From: Rhodobacter calidifons
GTDB taxonomy: Bacteria > Pseudomonadota > Alphaproteobacteria > Rhodobacterales > Rhodobacteraceae
DNA: 64,000 nt
Reading direction: 5' to 3'
Assembly (NCBI RefSeq): GCF_011174775.1
Contig: NZ_JAANHS010000007.1
Coordinates: forward strand, 62,001 to 126,000
The position numbers and the translations under genes were made by a program. Under the pieces are notes generated by a model. It saw only the letters and a program-made list of their open reading frames with translations. It searched no databases and had not been told where the DNA came from. Numbering within the stretch: position 1 is the first letter of the stretch; each line of letters opens with the position of its first letter. Shown in pieces: positions 1 to 8,958 of the stretch.

Positions 1-1
1 C

Positions 2-739
2 GCCCTGTTCCTCGGGGTCGATCCCAGCCAGCTGCTGGGCACCGGCGGCGTGGCGCCCTCGGGCGGGGCCCCTGCCGAAATGACGGCTCAGGACCAGGCC
101 GAGGGCGAATTCGTCTCGGTCGTGCTGGGCGACACCGAAGAAATCTGGACCCGCGTCTTCCGGGAACAGCTGAGCCGCAGCTACCAGCCCGCGACGCTGG
201 TGCTGTTCAAGGAGGCCACCCGCTCGCCCTGTGGTGGCGCGACCGAGGCGACCGGGCCTTTCTACTGCCCGGCCGACAGGAAAGTCTATCTCGATACCGC
301 CTTCTTCACGACCCTGCATCAGCGGCTGGGCGCGGGCGGGGACTTTGCCGCCGCCTATGTCGTCGCGCACGAGATCGGCCACCATGTGCAGAACGAACTG
401 GGGATCCTGGGCAAGGCGAACCAGATCCGCCAGCAGGTCAGCCAGGCGGAATCGAACGCGATTTCGGTTCGGATCGAACTTCAGGCCGATTGCCTGGCGG
501 GCATCTGGGCGCGCGAGGCCGCGCAGACCCTGGGCGTCGTCGAACGCGGCGACCTGGAAGAGGCGGTGAATGCTGCCCGCCAGATCGGCGATGACACGCT
601 GCAACGCAACGCCGGCCAGCGCCCGATGCCACACACCTTCACTCATGGCACCTCGGAACAGCGGTCGCGCTGGTTCATGATCGGGCTTAAGTCCGGGCAG
701 CTGGCCGATTGCGACACCTTCCAGACCGACAGCCTGTGA
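2..739 (+). CDS. YpfJ-family neutral zinc metallopeptidase (5' partial)
   Basis: The reading frame is open from the first bases of the window, so the N-terminus lies upstream; a GTG at 50 is internal. The visible 245 residues carry the zinc-protease motif HEIGHH at 368-385 and the downstream ELQADCLAG segment that supplies the third metal ligand in the YpfJ/KPN_00547 (Zn_peptidase, PF04228) family. The C-terminal part shows the family's HGTSEQR and WF.IGL signatures near the end. Members are membrane-anchored or exported putative proteases of unknown substrate. The missing N-terminus would be expected to hold the membrane anchor. The family call is firm; the physiological role is unknown. Confidence 0.88.
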   Translation, partial: ALFLGVDPSQLLGTGGVAPSGGAPAEMTAQDQAEGEFVSVVLGDTEEIWTRVFREQLSRSYQPATLVLFKEATRSPCGGATEATGPFYCPADRKVYLDTAFFTTLHQRLGAGGDFAAAYVVAHEIGHHVQNELGILGKANQIRQQVSQAESNAISVRIELQADCLAGIWAREAAQTLGVVERGDLEEAVNAARQIGDDTLQRNAGQRPMPHTFTHGTSEQRSRWFMIGLKSGQLADCDTFQTDSL

Positions 740-783
740 CGCGTTGACGGCGGGGACCCAAGGCGGTAGACCCGCAGCCGGTG

Positions 784-867
784 GCCCGAGTGGCGGAATG
801 GTAGACGCAGGGGATTCAAAATCCTCCGCCGCAAGGTTTGCGAGTTCGAGTCTCGCCTCGGGCACCA
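784..867 (+). tRNA. tRNA-Leu (anticodon CAA)
   Basis: The sequence folds into a complete cloverleaf. The acceptor arms GCCCGAG (784-790) and CTCGGGC (857-863) pair perfectly and are followed by discriminator A and an encoded CCA at 865-867. The anticodon loop is TTCAAAA, giving anticodon CAA, which reads the leucine codon TTG. The long variable arm and the T-arm GAGTTCGAGTCTC fit a class II tRNA. Confidence 0.95.
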
Positions 868-1223
868 AATCGATCCGGTCATCGCACTGGCGCTGATTCG
901 GCATTGCTTTGCGCAGGCCTGATCAGTCCGGCTTGTCTGATGCCTTTGTCTGCGGATGTGGAAACATCGCCCGTGCGGGCATCCGGAGCGAACTGCGGAC
1001 CCGGCAAGACTGTGCCGATCAACAGCCAGTTGCACGGCGTTCCCTGGCCAGGCAGGCGTGCAGGGGCGCAGGGTGCACGCAAGGGTTGAAATTTTCGATT
1101 GCGCAACTGCTTGCGGCGCGCTTTTCCCGGCGCCGACACCTGACCTTCAGGCCTCCAGCCGCATTGGCGTCCCGACGCGCGGACTTCTGTACAGCCATAA
1201 GCTGAATCCCGCCCGGGTTGCCC

Positions 1224-1237
1224 TTGTTTAAAAACAA
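1224..1237. promoter_or_regulatory. AT-rich inverted repeat upstream of Hint gene
   Basis: Within the gene-free stretch 868-1330 the only structure I see is TTGTTT-AA-AAACAA at 1224-1237, an AT-rich inverted repeat in otherwise GC-rich DNA, about 95 bp ahead of the Hint gene at 1331. It could be an operator or a promoter-proximal element. No good -35/-10 pair was found, and the remainder of the gap holds nothing recognisable. Confidence 0.25.
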
Positions 1238-1330
1238 TTTTCTGCTTTTCTCGCTGCGGCCCGCAACGCTATGCAGAGGGGGCGCTCCGGGCTTTCGGTC
1301 CGGCCGCATCCGTACAGGGAGTGTGATTGC

Positions 1331-1981
1331 ATGATGGCGACCAGCGTGCCCCGGCCACAGTCCGACCGCCAACCCGCCAGGCGGGCGCCGCGGGCAACGC
1401 CCTGCTTTACCCCGGGCACCCTGATCACGACGCATCGCGGTGAGGTTCCGGTCGAACGGATTTCGGCCGGCGATCGCGTGGTGACCCGCGACAACGGCAT
1501 CCAGACCGTGCGCTGGGTCGGCAAGACCCAGATGTTCCTGCATGATTTCCAGGCCGAGCCGCATCTCTTGCCGGTCTTCATCCAGCAAGGTTCGCTGGGC
1601 AAGGGTCTGCCCGAACGCGACATGATGGTCTCGCCGAACCATCGGATTCTGGTCACCAACAGTCGGGTATCGGTCCGCTACAGCGAACGCGAGGTTCTGG
1701 TCGCGGCCAAGCACCTTGCGGCGCAAGGCGTCCACACCGTGCAGTCCAGCGGCACCACCTACATCCATTTCATGTGCGACCGGCACGAGGTCGTTCTGAC
1801 GAACGGTGTCTGGACCGAGACCTTCCATCCCGACGACACCTCACTGAAGGGGATCGGCAATGCGCAGCGGCTGGAGATCCTGGAGCTTTTCCCGGAACTG
1901 AAAACCGCGGCAGGACGCGCGGCCTATGGCCAGTCGCGTCGCGTCCTGACGGAAACCGAAGCTGCGGGCCTCGCCCCTTGA
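1331..1981 (+). CDS. Stand-alone Hint (Hedgehog/intein-type) domain protein
   Basis: A 216-residue protein made almost entirely of one Hint_2-type domain (PF13403). The domain begins at CFTPGTLI (Cys25), continues through GDRVVTRDNG and VRWVGK, and includes SPNHRILV and the C-terminal DRHEVVLTNGVWTETFHP block. Start 1331 is preferred over 1271 because AGGGAG sits about 10 bases upstream. It lacks the terminal His-Asn and extein Cys/Ser of a splicing intein, so cleavage or another autocatalytic role is more likely than splicing. Such proteins are abundant in Rhodobacteraceae, often beside RTX proteins; here the next gene encodes an RTX-Hint protein with the same Hint type. The role is unknown. 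Confidence 0.8.
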   Translation: MMATSVPRPQSDRQPARRAPRATPCFTPGTLITTHRGEVPVERISAGDRVVTRDNGIQTVRWVGKTQMFLHDFQAEPHLLPVFIQQGSLGKGLPERDMMVSPNHRILVTNSRVSVRYSEREVLVAAKHLAAQGVHTVQSSGTTYIHFMCDRHEVVLTNGVWTETFHPDDTSLKGIGNAQRLEILELFPELKTAAGRAAYGQSRRVLTETEAAGLAP

Positions 1982-2147
1982 TGGGTCAGTTGTAGCGATT
2001 TGTTAACAGTTCAAAGGTAAACGCGATCGACCATAGCCACCACTGATGGACTGACGCGCGTCACCGTGCCATAGATCTGCGCAATCAGGCCTGAAAATGG
2101 ACACGAATCCGGGCTAGGTCGCACAGCGAGGCAGAGGGACTAAGAGC

Positions 2148-4457
2148 ATGGCAACGATCTATGGCGGAGCTGGCGACAACAGTATTGTTGGGAGCGCCGC
2201 CGCAGATCTGTTATACGGCAATGCCGGGAACGATACGCTGTACGGCGGTGGTGGCATTGACACGCTGTTCGGAGGCATCGACAACGATCTTCTCTTCGGT
2301 GGCGCCGGTGGCGACAGCCTTTATGGCGATGCCGGCAACGACACGCTGTACGGCGACGCGGGCGCGGACCGGCTGGAAGGCGGCGACGGCAACGACCTCC
2401 TCTACGGCGGCACCGAGAGCGACACGCTTTACGGCGGGGCGGGGAACGATACGCTGTACGGCGACGCGGGCGCGGACCGGCTGGAAGGCGGCGACGGCAA
2501 CGACCTCCTCTACGGCGGCACCGAGAGCGACACGCTTTACGGCGGGGCGGGGAACGATACGCTGTACGGCGACGCGGGCGCGGACCGGCTGGAAGGCGGC
2601 GACGACAACGACCTCCTCTACGGCGGCACCGAGAGCGACACGCTTTACGGCGGGGCCGGGATCGACACGCTTTACGGCGGGGCGGGGAACGACACCCTGC
2701 TTGGTGGAGCCGATAACGACCTCCTCTATGGTGACGACGGTAACGACAACATTGATGGCGAAGCTGGCGACGATACGCTTTATGGCGGGGCCGGCAACGA
2801 TAGTCTGAATGGCGGCGCCGGGAACGATTTTCTGTCGGGCGGCGATGGCAATGATACCCTGACGGGCGGCACCGGCGACGACACGCTGCGCGGCGGTCTG
2901 GGCGCAGATGTGCTTGCTGGCGGCCAGGGTATGGATTTCGTCGATTACAGCGACTCCAACGCCGCTGTGAACGTCAACCTGGCTGCGGGCACCTTCAGCG
3001 GTGGACATGCCACCGGCGACAGCGCATCGGGCGTTGACGGGATCATCGGGTCCAGTTTCAACGACACTCTGATCGGGTTTGACGGATTCAGCTTCGATCC
3101 GAACGACGCCTATACCAACATCATCTACGGTGGTCTGGGCGATGACTTCATCTCGGGTCTGGGCGGGCCCGATAGCCTGTACGGCGGCAACGACAACGAC
3201 ACGATCCAGGGCGACACGGGCGACGATTTCCTGTCCGGCGACGATGGCCGTGACTTGCTGTACGGCGGAACGGGGGCGGACACGCTGTACGGCGGCAATG
3301 ACGCCGACACGCTGTTCGGCGATGCGGGGAGCGATCTGCTCTACGGCGACGCGGGCAGTGATGTGCTTTACGGCGGCAACGACGCCGACACGCTTTTCGG
3401 CGGCGCCGGGACCGATGTCCTCTACGGCGGCGCGGGCAACGACACGCTGTACGGTGGCAATGACGCAGACACGCTGTTCGGCGATGCAGGTGACGATGTT
3501 CTTCGGGGCGAAGACGGAGATGATCTGCTCTACGGCGGCGACGGAAACGATACCCTCGACGGCGGGATCGGGCGCGACGTGTTCTATGGTGGCGCAGGTC
3601 GCGACATCATGTACGGCGGTGACGACCAGGACCTGTTCTTCGTCTCGTTCACGCCCGCGCAGAACGATGTTGCGCTGAACGAACTGATCTATGGCGGCGA
3701 CGGCGGAATTGACAACGACACGCTGACCGTCGACATCACCGGCTTCGGCTGGGCGCGGTTCGACATCGACTATGACCCGCTGGACTCCGAGAACGGCACG
3801 CTCACGTTCTACGACGCCTTTGGCAATGTCATCGGCACGCTGTCGTTCTTCGACATCGAGAACGTGATCATCGTCTGCTTCTCGGCCGGGACCAGGATCA
3901 TGACCGATCGCGGGCCGGTTGCGGTCGAGCAGTTGCAGCCCGGCGATCTGGTCCTGACCCGGGACAACGGCTACCAGCCGTTGCGCTGGGTCGGGCAACG
4001 TCGGCTTTCGCTCCGGGAACTCCGGGCCAGGCCGCACCTTCAGCCGGTCCGCATCGCGGCCGGTGCCCTTGGCGCGGCCGGCCCCGAACGCACGATGCTG
4101 GTCTCGCCGCAGCACCGCGTGCTGATCGAGGGGGCGCGGGCCGAGATGTATTTTGGCGAGGCCGAGGTGCTGGTCCCGGCCAGGCATCTGGTCGGGCTGG
4201 CCGAGATCAGCCGGGCGCTGCCGGCCGAGGGCGTGACCTATGTCCACATCCTGTTCGACCGGCACGAGATCGTGCTGTCGGACGGCATCTGGACCGAAAG
4301 CTTCCAGCCGGCCGAGCGGACCCTCTCGGCGCTGGACGCCGAGGCGCGGGACGAGGTGCTGGAACTGTTCCCGGAGCTTGCCACGGGCGAAGTTGGCTTC
4401 CCGGCCGCGCGGCTTTCGCTGAAGGCGTATGAGGCGAAGGTTCTGATCGGGCGCTGA
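2148..4457 (+). CDS. RTX calcium-binding beta-roll protein with C-terminal Hint domain
   Basis: A 769-residue protein. Residues 1 to about 500 consist of repeated GGxGxDxLYGG-type RTX nonapeptides, which fold into a Ca2+-binding parallel beta-roll after secretion, usually by a type I system. An interruption near residues 255-330 has non-repeat sequence. From Cys577 (CFSAGTRIMTD) to about residue 750 there is a Hint_2 domain closely resembling the preceding gene product, with GDLVLTRDNG, LRWVGQ, SPQHRVLIEG and FDRHEIVLSDGIW. There is no N-terminal signal peptide, as expected for type I export, and no secretion ATPase or membrane fusion gene is nearby. AGAGGGAC lies upstream of the ATG. Three near-identical 108-bp repeats lie in the first third. 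The cargo function is unknown; the Hint domain may release or anchor the roll. Confidence 0.85.
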   Translation: MATIYGGAGDNSIVGSAAADLLYGNAGNDTLYGGGGIDTLFGGIDNDLLFGGAGGDSLYGDAGNDTLYGDAGADRLEGGDGNDLLYGGTESDTLYGGAGNDTLYGDAGADRLEGGDGNDLLYGGTESDTLYGGAGNDTLYGDAGADRLEGGDDNDLLYGGTESDTLYGGAGIDTLYGGAGNDTLLGGADNDLLYGDDGNDNIDGEAGDDTLYGGAGNDSLNGGAGNDFLSGGDGNDTLTGGTGDDTLRGGLGADVLAGGQGMDFVDYSDSNAAVNVNLAAGTFSGGHATGDSASGVDGIIGSSFNDTLIGFDGFSFDPNDAYTNIIYGGLGDDFISGLGGPDSLYGGNDNDTIQGDTGDDFLSGDDGRDLLYGGTGADTLYGGNDADTLFGDAGSDLLYGDAGSDVLYGGNDADTLFGGAGTDVLYGGAGNDTLYGGNDADTLFGDAGDDVLRGEDGDDLLYGGDGNDTLDGGIGRDVFYGGAGRDIMYGGDDQDLFFVSFTPAQNDVALNELIYGGDGGIDNDTLTVDITGFGWARFDIDYDPLDSENGTLTFYDAFGNVIGTLSFFDIENVIIVCFSAGTRIMTDRGPVAVEQLQPGDLVLTRDNGYQPLRWVGQRRLSLRELRARPHLQPVRIAAGALGAAGPERTMLVSPQHRVLIEGARAEMYFGEAEVLVPARHLVGLAEISRALPAEGVTYVHILFDRHEIVLSDGIWTESFQPAERTLSALDAEARDEVLELFPELATGEVGFPAARLSLKAYEAKVLIGR
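2334..2657 (+). repeat. Three 108-bp tandem repeats inside the RTX gene
   Basis: Units begin at 2334, 2442 and 2550. Each encodes the same 36 residues starting GNDTLYGDAGADRLEGG, and they are nearly identical at DNA level; unit 3 has GGDDND in place of GGDGND. The near-identity of synonymous sites indicates recent duplication rather than ancient RTX repetition, and makes copy-number change in multiples of 36 residues likely. Confidence 0.9.
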
Positions 4458-5069
4458 TCACTCCGGGCGGCCCAGATAGGCCGCCCAGTCCTCGGGCGTG
4501 TCAAGGTCGCGCGTCGCCATCCTGCCGGGCAGCGGCAGAAGGCGCACCCGGTCCCGGTTGACCTGAAGCACCGAGCGTCCGCCCTCGTCGCCGCTTACCT
4601 GCGCCAGCGCCGGCCAGAGGTCGCGCGGAAAGATGATGGGATGGCCCGGCTCTCCGTCGGCGGTTGCGCCGCGCCAGATCTGCCCGGGGTCCCCGCGAAA
4701 GGCGGCGATCAGCCGGTCCAGCGCCGGCGGCGTGAAATCGGGCATGTCGGCCGGCAGGATCATCAGTCCGGCGACGTGATCGGGACGCATCGCCGCCACC
4801 GAGGCCAGACCGCGCACCAGCGACCGCGACATGCCCTGCGACGCGTCCGGGATCTCGACGATCCGCACATCCAGACCTGCAAGAGCCGCCCGCCGCGCCT
4901 CTGCCTCGGGCGGCAGGGTGACGAGGACCGGCATCCCGGTGGCGAGCGCGGTCTCGGCCACCCGGCGCAGCAGCGGCTGGCCCGCCACGGATTGCAACAG
5001 CTTGTCCCGTCCGCGCATCCGGGAGGAGGCACCGGCAGCAAGGATCAGGATGGCGACGGTCGGCTGCAT
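4458..5069 (-). CDS. MobA/MocA-like nucleotidyltransferase
   Basis: A 203-residue NTP_transf_3 (GT-A fold) protein. The N-terminus has the nucleotide-binding signature LAAGASSRMRGRDKL (residues about 10-24). The metal-binding LPADMPDF segment is near residue 125 and GHPIIFPRDLW near 165. These match the MobA/MocA family that transfers CMP or GMP to molybdopterin; CoxC/XdhC-associated homologues serve xanthine or CO dehydrogenase-type enzymes. No molybdoenzyme gene is adjacent, so the substrate is not fixed. The stop codon abuts that of the RTX gene (tail-to-tail). It is probably a cytosolic Mo-cofactor cytidylyltransferase. Confidence 0.75.
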   Translation of the reverse strand: MQPTVAILILAAGASSRMRGRDKLLQSVAGQPLLRRVAETALATGMPVLVTLPPEAEARRAALAGLDVRIVEIPDASQGMSRSLVRGLASVAAMRPDHVAGLMILPADMPDFTPPALDRLIAAFRGDPGQIWRGATADGEPGHPIIFPRDLWPALAQVSGDEGGRSVLQVNRDRVRLLPLPGRMATRDLDTPEDWAAYLGRPE

Positions 5070-5114
5070 GGCGCCAAGCTTGGGCGGCGCGGGGCCGCTG
5101 TCAAGCGCCGGACC

Positions 5115-7535
5115 TCAGCCACGCATCCGGCCGCCATCGTCCCACAGGGGCGCCAGATGCACCCGCGCCGGGCGGCGTTCGCCCAGGATCTCGACTTCCA
5201 GCGCCAGACCGTCCTGCACCCGGTCGGCGGGGATGAAGCCCTGCGCCACCGACTTGCCGGTCCAGTGGCTGTAACCGCCGGATGTGCACCAGCCGACCAC
5301 CGCCCCGTCCAGCCAGATCGGTTCCCAGGCGACGACATCGGCGTCCGTGGCGTCCACCACCATCGGCACCAGCCGGCGCTTCGGACCCTCGGCCCGTTCC
5401 TTCAGCGCCGCCGCCTTGCCGATCCAGTCGGCCGGCTTGTTCCAGGCGATGAAGCGGTCAAGGCCGGTCTCGGCGGGGGTGTAATCCGGGCTGAACTCGC
5501 GGCCCCAGCTTCCGAACCACTTGTCCAGCCGCAGCGACATCATCGCCCGCATGCCGAAGGGGCGCAGGCCCAGATCCTTGCCTGCGGCCCAGAGGACATC
5601 CCAGAGGTGACGGACCGACATGTGGTCGGTGAAGATCTCGAAGCCCAGGTCGGCGGTATAGCTGACGCGCTGGACGATGCAGTTGGCCATGCCCACGGTC
5701 ATCCGCTTCACATCCATGAACCGGAACGCCTCGGCGCTGACATCCGACCGGGTGACGCGCGACAGAAGCTCGCGCGCCTTCGGACCGGCGATCTGGAAGC
5801 CGGACCGGGAATCCGAGATGTTCTCGATGGTTACACCCGGTTCTTCATGCTGTTCGAACCAGCGCATGTGCCAGCCCTGGGCGCCGTAGCTGGCGGTCAG
5901 CTGGAACTCGGTCTCGGACAGGCAGGACACGGTGAAGTCGCCGATGATCCGGCCCGAATGCGCCAGCATCGGGGTCAGCGACAGCCTGCCCGGCTGCGGG
6001 ATGCGGCCGGCCATGATCCGGTCCAGCCAGGCCCGCGCGCCCGCGCCCCTGACCAGATACTTGCCGAAGTTCTGCACCTCGTTGATGCCGACGCCTTCGC
6101 GGACAGCCATCACTTCCTGACGCGTCGCCTCCCAGGCGTTCGAGCGTTTGAAGGTCGGCGTCTCATGGCGCGGCTCGCCGGGCAGGGCGTGGTAGTTCAC
6201 CACCTCCAACCCGTACTGCTGGCCCCAGACCGCGTTCATCTGGTCGAAGACCTGATACATCGGCGTGGTGCGGAAGGGGCGGGCGGCGGGGCGTTCCTCG
6301 TTCGGATAGCTGACCGAGAAACGCATCTGGTAGTTCTCGATGACCTTGGGCACGGTATAGCCGGGGCTGGTCCAGTTGCCAAAGCGCGCGACATCGAAGC
6401 CGCGCGGGTCGCGTTCGACCTCGCCATGGATCATCCATTGCGCCAGCGCCAGACCCATGCCGCCGCCCTGCGAGAAGCCGGCCATCACCGCGCAGGCCGA
6501 CCAGTAGTTGCGCAGGCCCGGCACCGGCCCGATCAGCGGGTTGCCGTCGGGGGCAAAGGTGAAAGGCCCGTGGATCACCCGCTTGACGCCGGACCGTTCC
6601 AGCACCGGGAAGCGGCGGTAGGCGAAGTTGACTGAATCCTCGATCTTGTCGAACTGCTCGTTCAAGAGCTCGTGCCCGAAATCCCAGGGGGTGCCGTCCA
6701 CCGACCAGGGCTCGCAGGGTTTCTCATAGAAGCCGATGCAGAGACCCCGGCCTTCCTGGCGCAGATAGCTTTCGCCGCCGGGGTCCATCACATGCGGAAA
6801 CTCGCGGCCGGATTTCAGGATCTCCATGATCTCGGGGATGTCGTCGGTGACCAGGTATTGGTGCGCCATCGGCAACAAAGGCAGGTAAACCCCCGCCATT
6901 GCGCCAATTTCCCGCGCCCACAGCCCGCCTGCGTTCACCAGATGCTCGCAGTGGACGGTGCCTTTCTCGGTGACGACCTCCCAGCCGTCCTTCGTCGGGT
7001 TCGTCTCCAGCACACGGTTGTGCAGCACGATCTCGGCCCCGCCCATGCGGGCCGCCTTGGCATAGGCATGGGTCGTGCCCGAAGGGTCGAGGTGTCCGTC
7101 GAGCGGGTCGTAAAGCCCGCCAAGGATGCCATCGACGTTCACCAGGCCATCGGTCAGCTTCACGATCTCCTCCGGGCCGAGGATCTCGGTATCCAGCCCC
7201 ATGTAGCGATGCTTTGCGCGTTCGGCCTTCAGCATCTCGAACCGCGCCTCGTTGTCGGCCAGCGTCACCCCGCCCACATGGTGCAACCCGCAGGACATGC
7301 CGGTGATCGCCTCCAGCTCCTTGTAGAGCCGGATCGTATAGCCCTGAAGCGCCGCCATGTTGGTGTCGCCGTTGATCGTGTGGAACCCGCCCGCCGCGTG
7401 CCAGGTGGAGCCGCTCGTCAACTCCGACCGCTCGATCAGCATCACGTCCGACCAGCCAAGCTTGGTCAGATGGTACAGAACCGAGCAGCCGACGACGCCG
7501 CCCCCGATCACCACCACGCGCGCATGGGTCTTCAT
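5115..7535 (-). CDS. FAD-dependent dimethylglycine/sarcosine dehydrogenase-type oxidoreductase (DAO + GcvT domains)
   Basis: An 806-residue cytosolic flavoprotein. The N-terminal DAO domain has the dinucleotide motif GGGVVG (residues 11-16) and a STWHAAGG segment resembling the flavin-attachment region of dimethylglycine and sarcosine dehydrogenases. A middle FAO_M domain is followed by a GcvT-like tetrahydrofolate-binding C-terminal half (about 430-800). Such enzymes oxidatively demethylate N-methylglycines and pass the methyl carbon to tetrahydrofolate. Start 7535 is chosen over upstream in-frame codons because GGAGAG lies about 7 bases before it and the Rossmann motif follows at once. It lies downstream of and codirectional with the livKGFHM importer, separated by 117 bp containing a terminator-like hairpin. 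The exact substrate is inferred, not shown. Confidence 0.82.
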   Translation of the reverse strand: MKTHARVVVIGGGVVGCSVLYHLTKLGWSDVMLIERSELTSGSTWHAAGGFHTINGDTNMAALQGYTIRLYKELEAITGMSCGLHHVGGVTLADNEARFEMLKAERAKHRYMGLDTEILGPEEIVKLTDGLVNVDGILGGLYDPLDGHLDPSGTTHAYAKAARMGGAEIVLHNRVLETNPTKDGWEVVTEKGTVHCEHLVNAGGLWAREIGAMAGVYLPLLPMAHQYLVTDDIPEIMEILKSGREFPHVMDPGGESYLRQEGRGLCIGFYEKPCEPWSVDGTPWDFGHELLNEQFDKIEDSVNFAYRRFPVLERSGVKRVIHGPFTFAPDGNPLIGPVPGLRNYWSACAVMAGFSQGGGMGLALAQWMIHGEVERDPRGFDVARFGNWTSPGYTVPKVIENYQMRFSVSYPNEERPAARPFRTTPMYQVFDQMNAVWGQQYGLEVVNYHALPGEPRHETPTFKRSNAWEATRQEVMAVREGVGINEVQNFGKYLVRGAGARAWLDRIMAGRIPQPGRLSLTPMLAHSGRIIGDFTVSCLSETEFQLTASYGAQGWHMRWFEQHEEPGVTIENISDSRSGFQIAGPKARELLSRVTRSDVSAEAFRFMDVKRMTVGMANCIVQRVSYTADLGFEIFTDHMSVRHLWDVLWAAGKDLGLRPFGMRAMMSLRLDKWFGSWGREFSPDYTPAETGLDRFIAWNKPADWIGKAAALKERAEGPKRRLVPMVVDATDADVVAWEPIWLDGAVVGWCTSGGYSHWTGKSVAQGFIPADRVQDGLALEVEILGERRPARVHLAPLWDDGGRMRG

Positions 7536-7603
7536 CGCAAGTCTCTCCGCCATTCCGGTTTTCCCGCACCATGGCGGGGCAGGGGCCGGAAGGCATGAAA
7601 ATT

Positions 7604-7622
7604 TGCGACAGCAAATGTCGCA
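7604..7622 (-). terminator. Probable intrinsic terminator after livM
   Basis: On the minus strand a 7-bp stem TGCGACA / TGTCGCA with a 5-base loop is followed directly by AATTTTC. It lies about 30 bases past the livM stop and 69 bases before the dehydrogenase start, so it may end the importer transcript or attenuate read-through into the dehydrogenase gene. Confidence 0.5.
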
Positions 7623-7652
7623 GCCGGGCAATGGTGCGCGGCTGCGCGGCGA

Positions 7653-8957
7653 CTATTTCTCGGGGATCAGTCCCTTGGGCGCAAAGCGCAGCACCAGAAG
7701 CAGCACCACTCCAAGCGTCAGCAGGCGCATGTGGGCGGCCGTATCCTGAAGATGGTCCTTCAACGGTCCGGCGGGCAGTCCCGAAGTCAGGATCGCCATC
7801 ATCTGCGGTCCCAGGAACTCGACCGCCAGATAGAGCCAGCCGATCAGGAGCCCGCCCAGGATCGCCCCCCAGTTGTTGCCTGACCCGCCGACGATGACCA
7901 TCACCCAGATCAGGAAGGTAAAGCGCAGCGGAAGGTAGGAGGGCGGGGTCAGCTGGCCTTCCATCGAGGTCAGCATGGCACCGGCCAGGCCCACGACTGC
8001 CGAGCCGATGATGAAGATCTGCAAATGGCGGAACTTCACGTCCTTGCCCATCGCAGCGGCCGAGATCTCGTTGTCGCGGATGGCGCGGACGGTGCGGCCC
8101 CAGGGGCTGTTCAGCGCCCTTTCGCAGCCCCAGACCAGAAGAAGAAGCACCAGCCCGAACATGGTGGCGTACAAGAGCTTGACGAAGATGGTCGAGGCGG
8201 TCACCGGGTCGGCACCGATCGCGCGGACCGTGTCGAGGAAGAAGGGATCGACTTGCAGGTCCACCTCCTTAGGCACCGGCCAGGGGCGGGGCAGGTCGAT
8301 CAGGTTCTTCACCCCGCGCGCCAGCCAGTCCTCGTTGCGCAGGACCTGGACGATGATCTCGGCGATGCCCAGCGTCGCGATCGCCAGGTAATCCTCGCGC
8401 AGGCCAAGGGCGATCTTGCCGATGATCCAGGCCGCCGCCGCGGCCATCAGCGCGCCCACCGGCCAGGCCAGGAGAGAGTTGAACCCCAGCCCGCCGATGT
8501 TGCCGGCCTGGGCGGGGTTGTTCGCCTCGACCGCGGTCACGGCGGGGTCCAGGATCGCCCGGTAGATGAAGAAGGCGACGACAAGATACAGCGCCAGCGC
8601 CAGCGCGCGGTTGGCGCCGGGCTTCAGCCGCCGGTAGAGCCAGGTTGCCAGGCCGATGGCCAGGGCCGCGAACAGAAGGGCTTCGACAATCTGCGGACCG
8701 CCCGCCGCCCAGCCCTCGGGCACCGGCTTGGACGAGACCAGCGCCACCGCCAGCCCCCCCAGCGCGACCGAGCCGACGATCCCGGTCGAGAAGAGGCCCG
8801 CATAGCCCCACTGGATGTTCACACCGATCGCCATGATTGCCGACAAAAGCGCCAGGTTCAGGATGTTCAGCGACAGGTTCCAGCTCTGGAACACGCCGGT
8901 CAGGATGAACAGCATCGCCACGCCGGCAAAGAGAAGGACATTGCGGTACCGGGCCAT
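7653..8957 (-). CDS. livM: Branched-chain amino acid-type ABC transporter permease (LivM)
   Basis: A 434-residue polytopic inner-membrane protein of the LivM/BPD_transp_2 family, longer than LivH as usual. Hydrophobic segments run from residue 7 onward. The EAA-like cytoplasmic region is REDYLAIATLGIAEIIVQVL, and RAIRDNEISAAAMGKDV is a typical LivM loop. It pairs with LivH to form the channel energised by LivG and LivF. GGAGGC precedes the ATG and only one base separates it from the livH stop. It is the last gene of livKGFHM. The real solute may be a methylated amine or amino acid rather than leucine/isoleucine/valine, given the neighbouring demethylating flavoprotein. Confidence 0.9.
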   Translation of the reverse strand: MARYRNVLLFAGVAMLFILTGVFQSWNLSLNILNLALLSAIMAIGVNIQWGYAGLFSTGIVGSVALGGLAVALVSSKPVPEGWAAGGPQIVEALLFAALAIGLATWLYRRLKPGANRALALALYLVVAFFIYRAILDPAVTAVEANNPAQAGNIGGLGFNSLLAWPVGALMAAAAAWIIGKIALGLREDYLAIATLGIAEIIVQVLRNEDWLARGVKNLIDLPRPWPVPKEVDLQVDPFFLDTVRAIGADPVTASTIFVKLLYATMFGLVLLLLVWGCERALNSPWGRTVRAIRDNEISAAAMGKDVKFRHLQIFIIGSAVVGLAGAMLTSMEGQLTPPSYLPLRFTFLIWVMVIVGGSGNNWGAILGGLLIGWLYLAVEFLGPQMMAILTSGLPAGPLKDHLQDTAAHMRLLTLGVVLLLVLRFAPKGLIPEK

Positions 8958-8958
8958 G

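Noticed and set aside
1228-1242. Possible CtrA box (TTAA-N7-TTAA)
   Set aside because: Only the first half-site TTAA is present; the second position reads TTCT.
2211-4265. A 684-codon open frame on the minus strand opposite the RTX gene
   Set aside because: It mirrors the repetitive GGC/GAC codons of the RTX repeats, has no recognisable domain and no ribosome site, and disappears where the repeat composition ends.
4641-6635. A 664-codon plus-strand frame opposite the nucleotidyltransferase and dehydrogenase genes
   Set aside because: It spans two clearly real minus-strand genes, is rich in Arg/His/Gly as expected for an antisense GC-rich frame, and lacks any motif.
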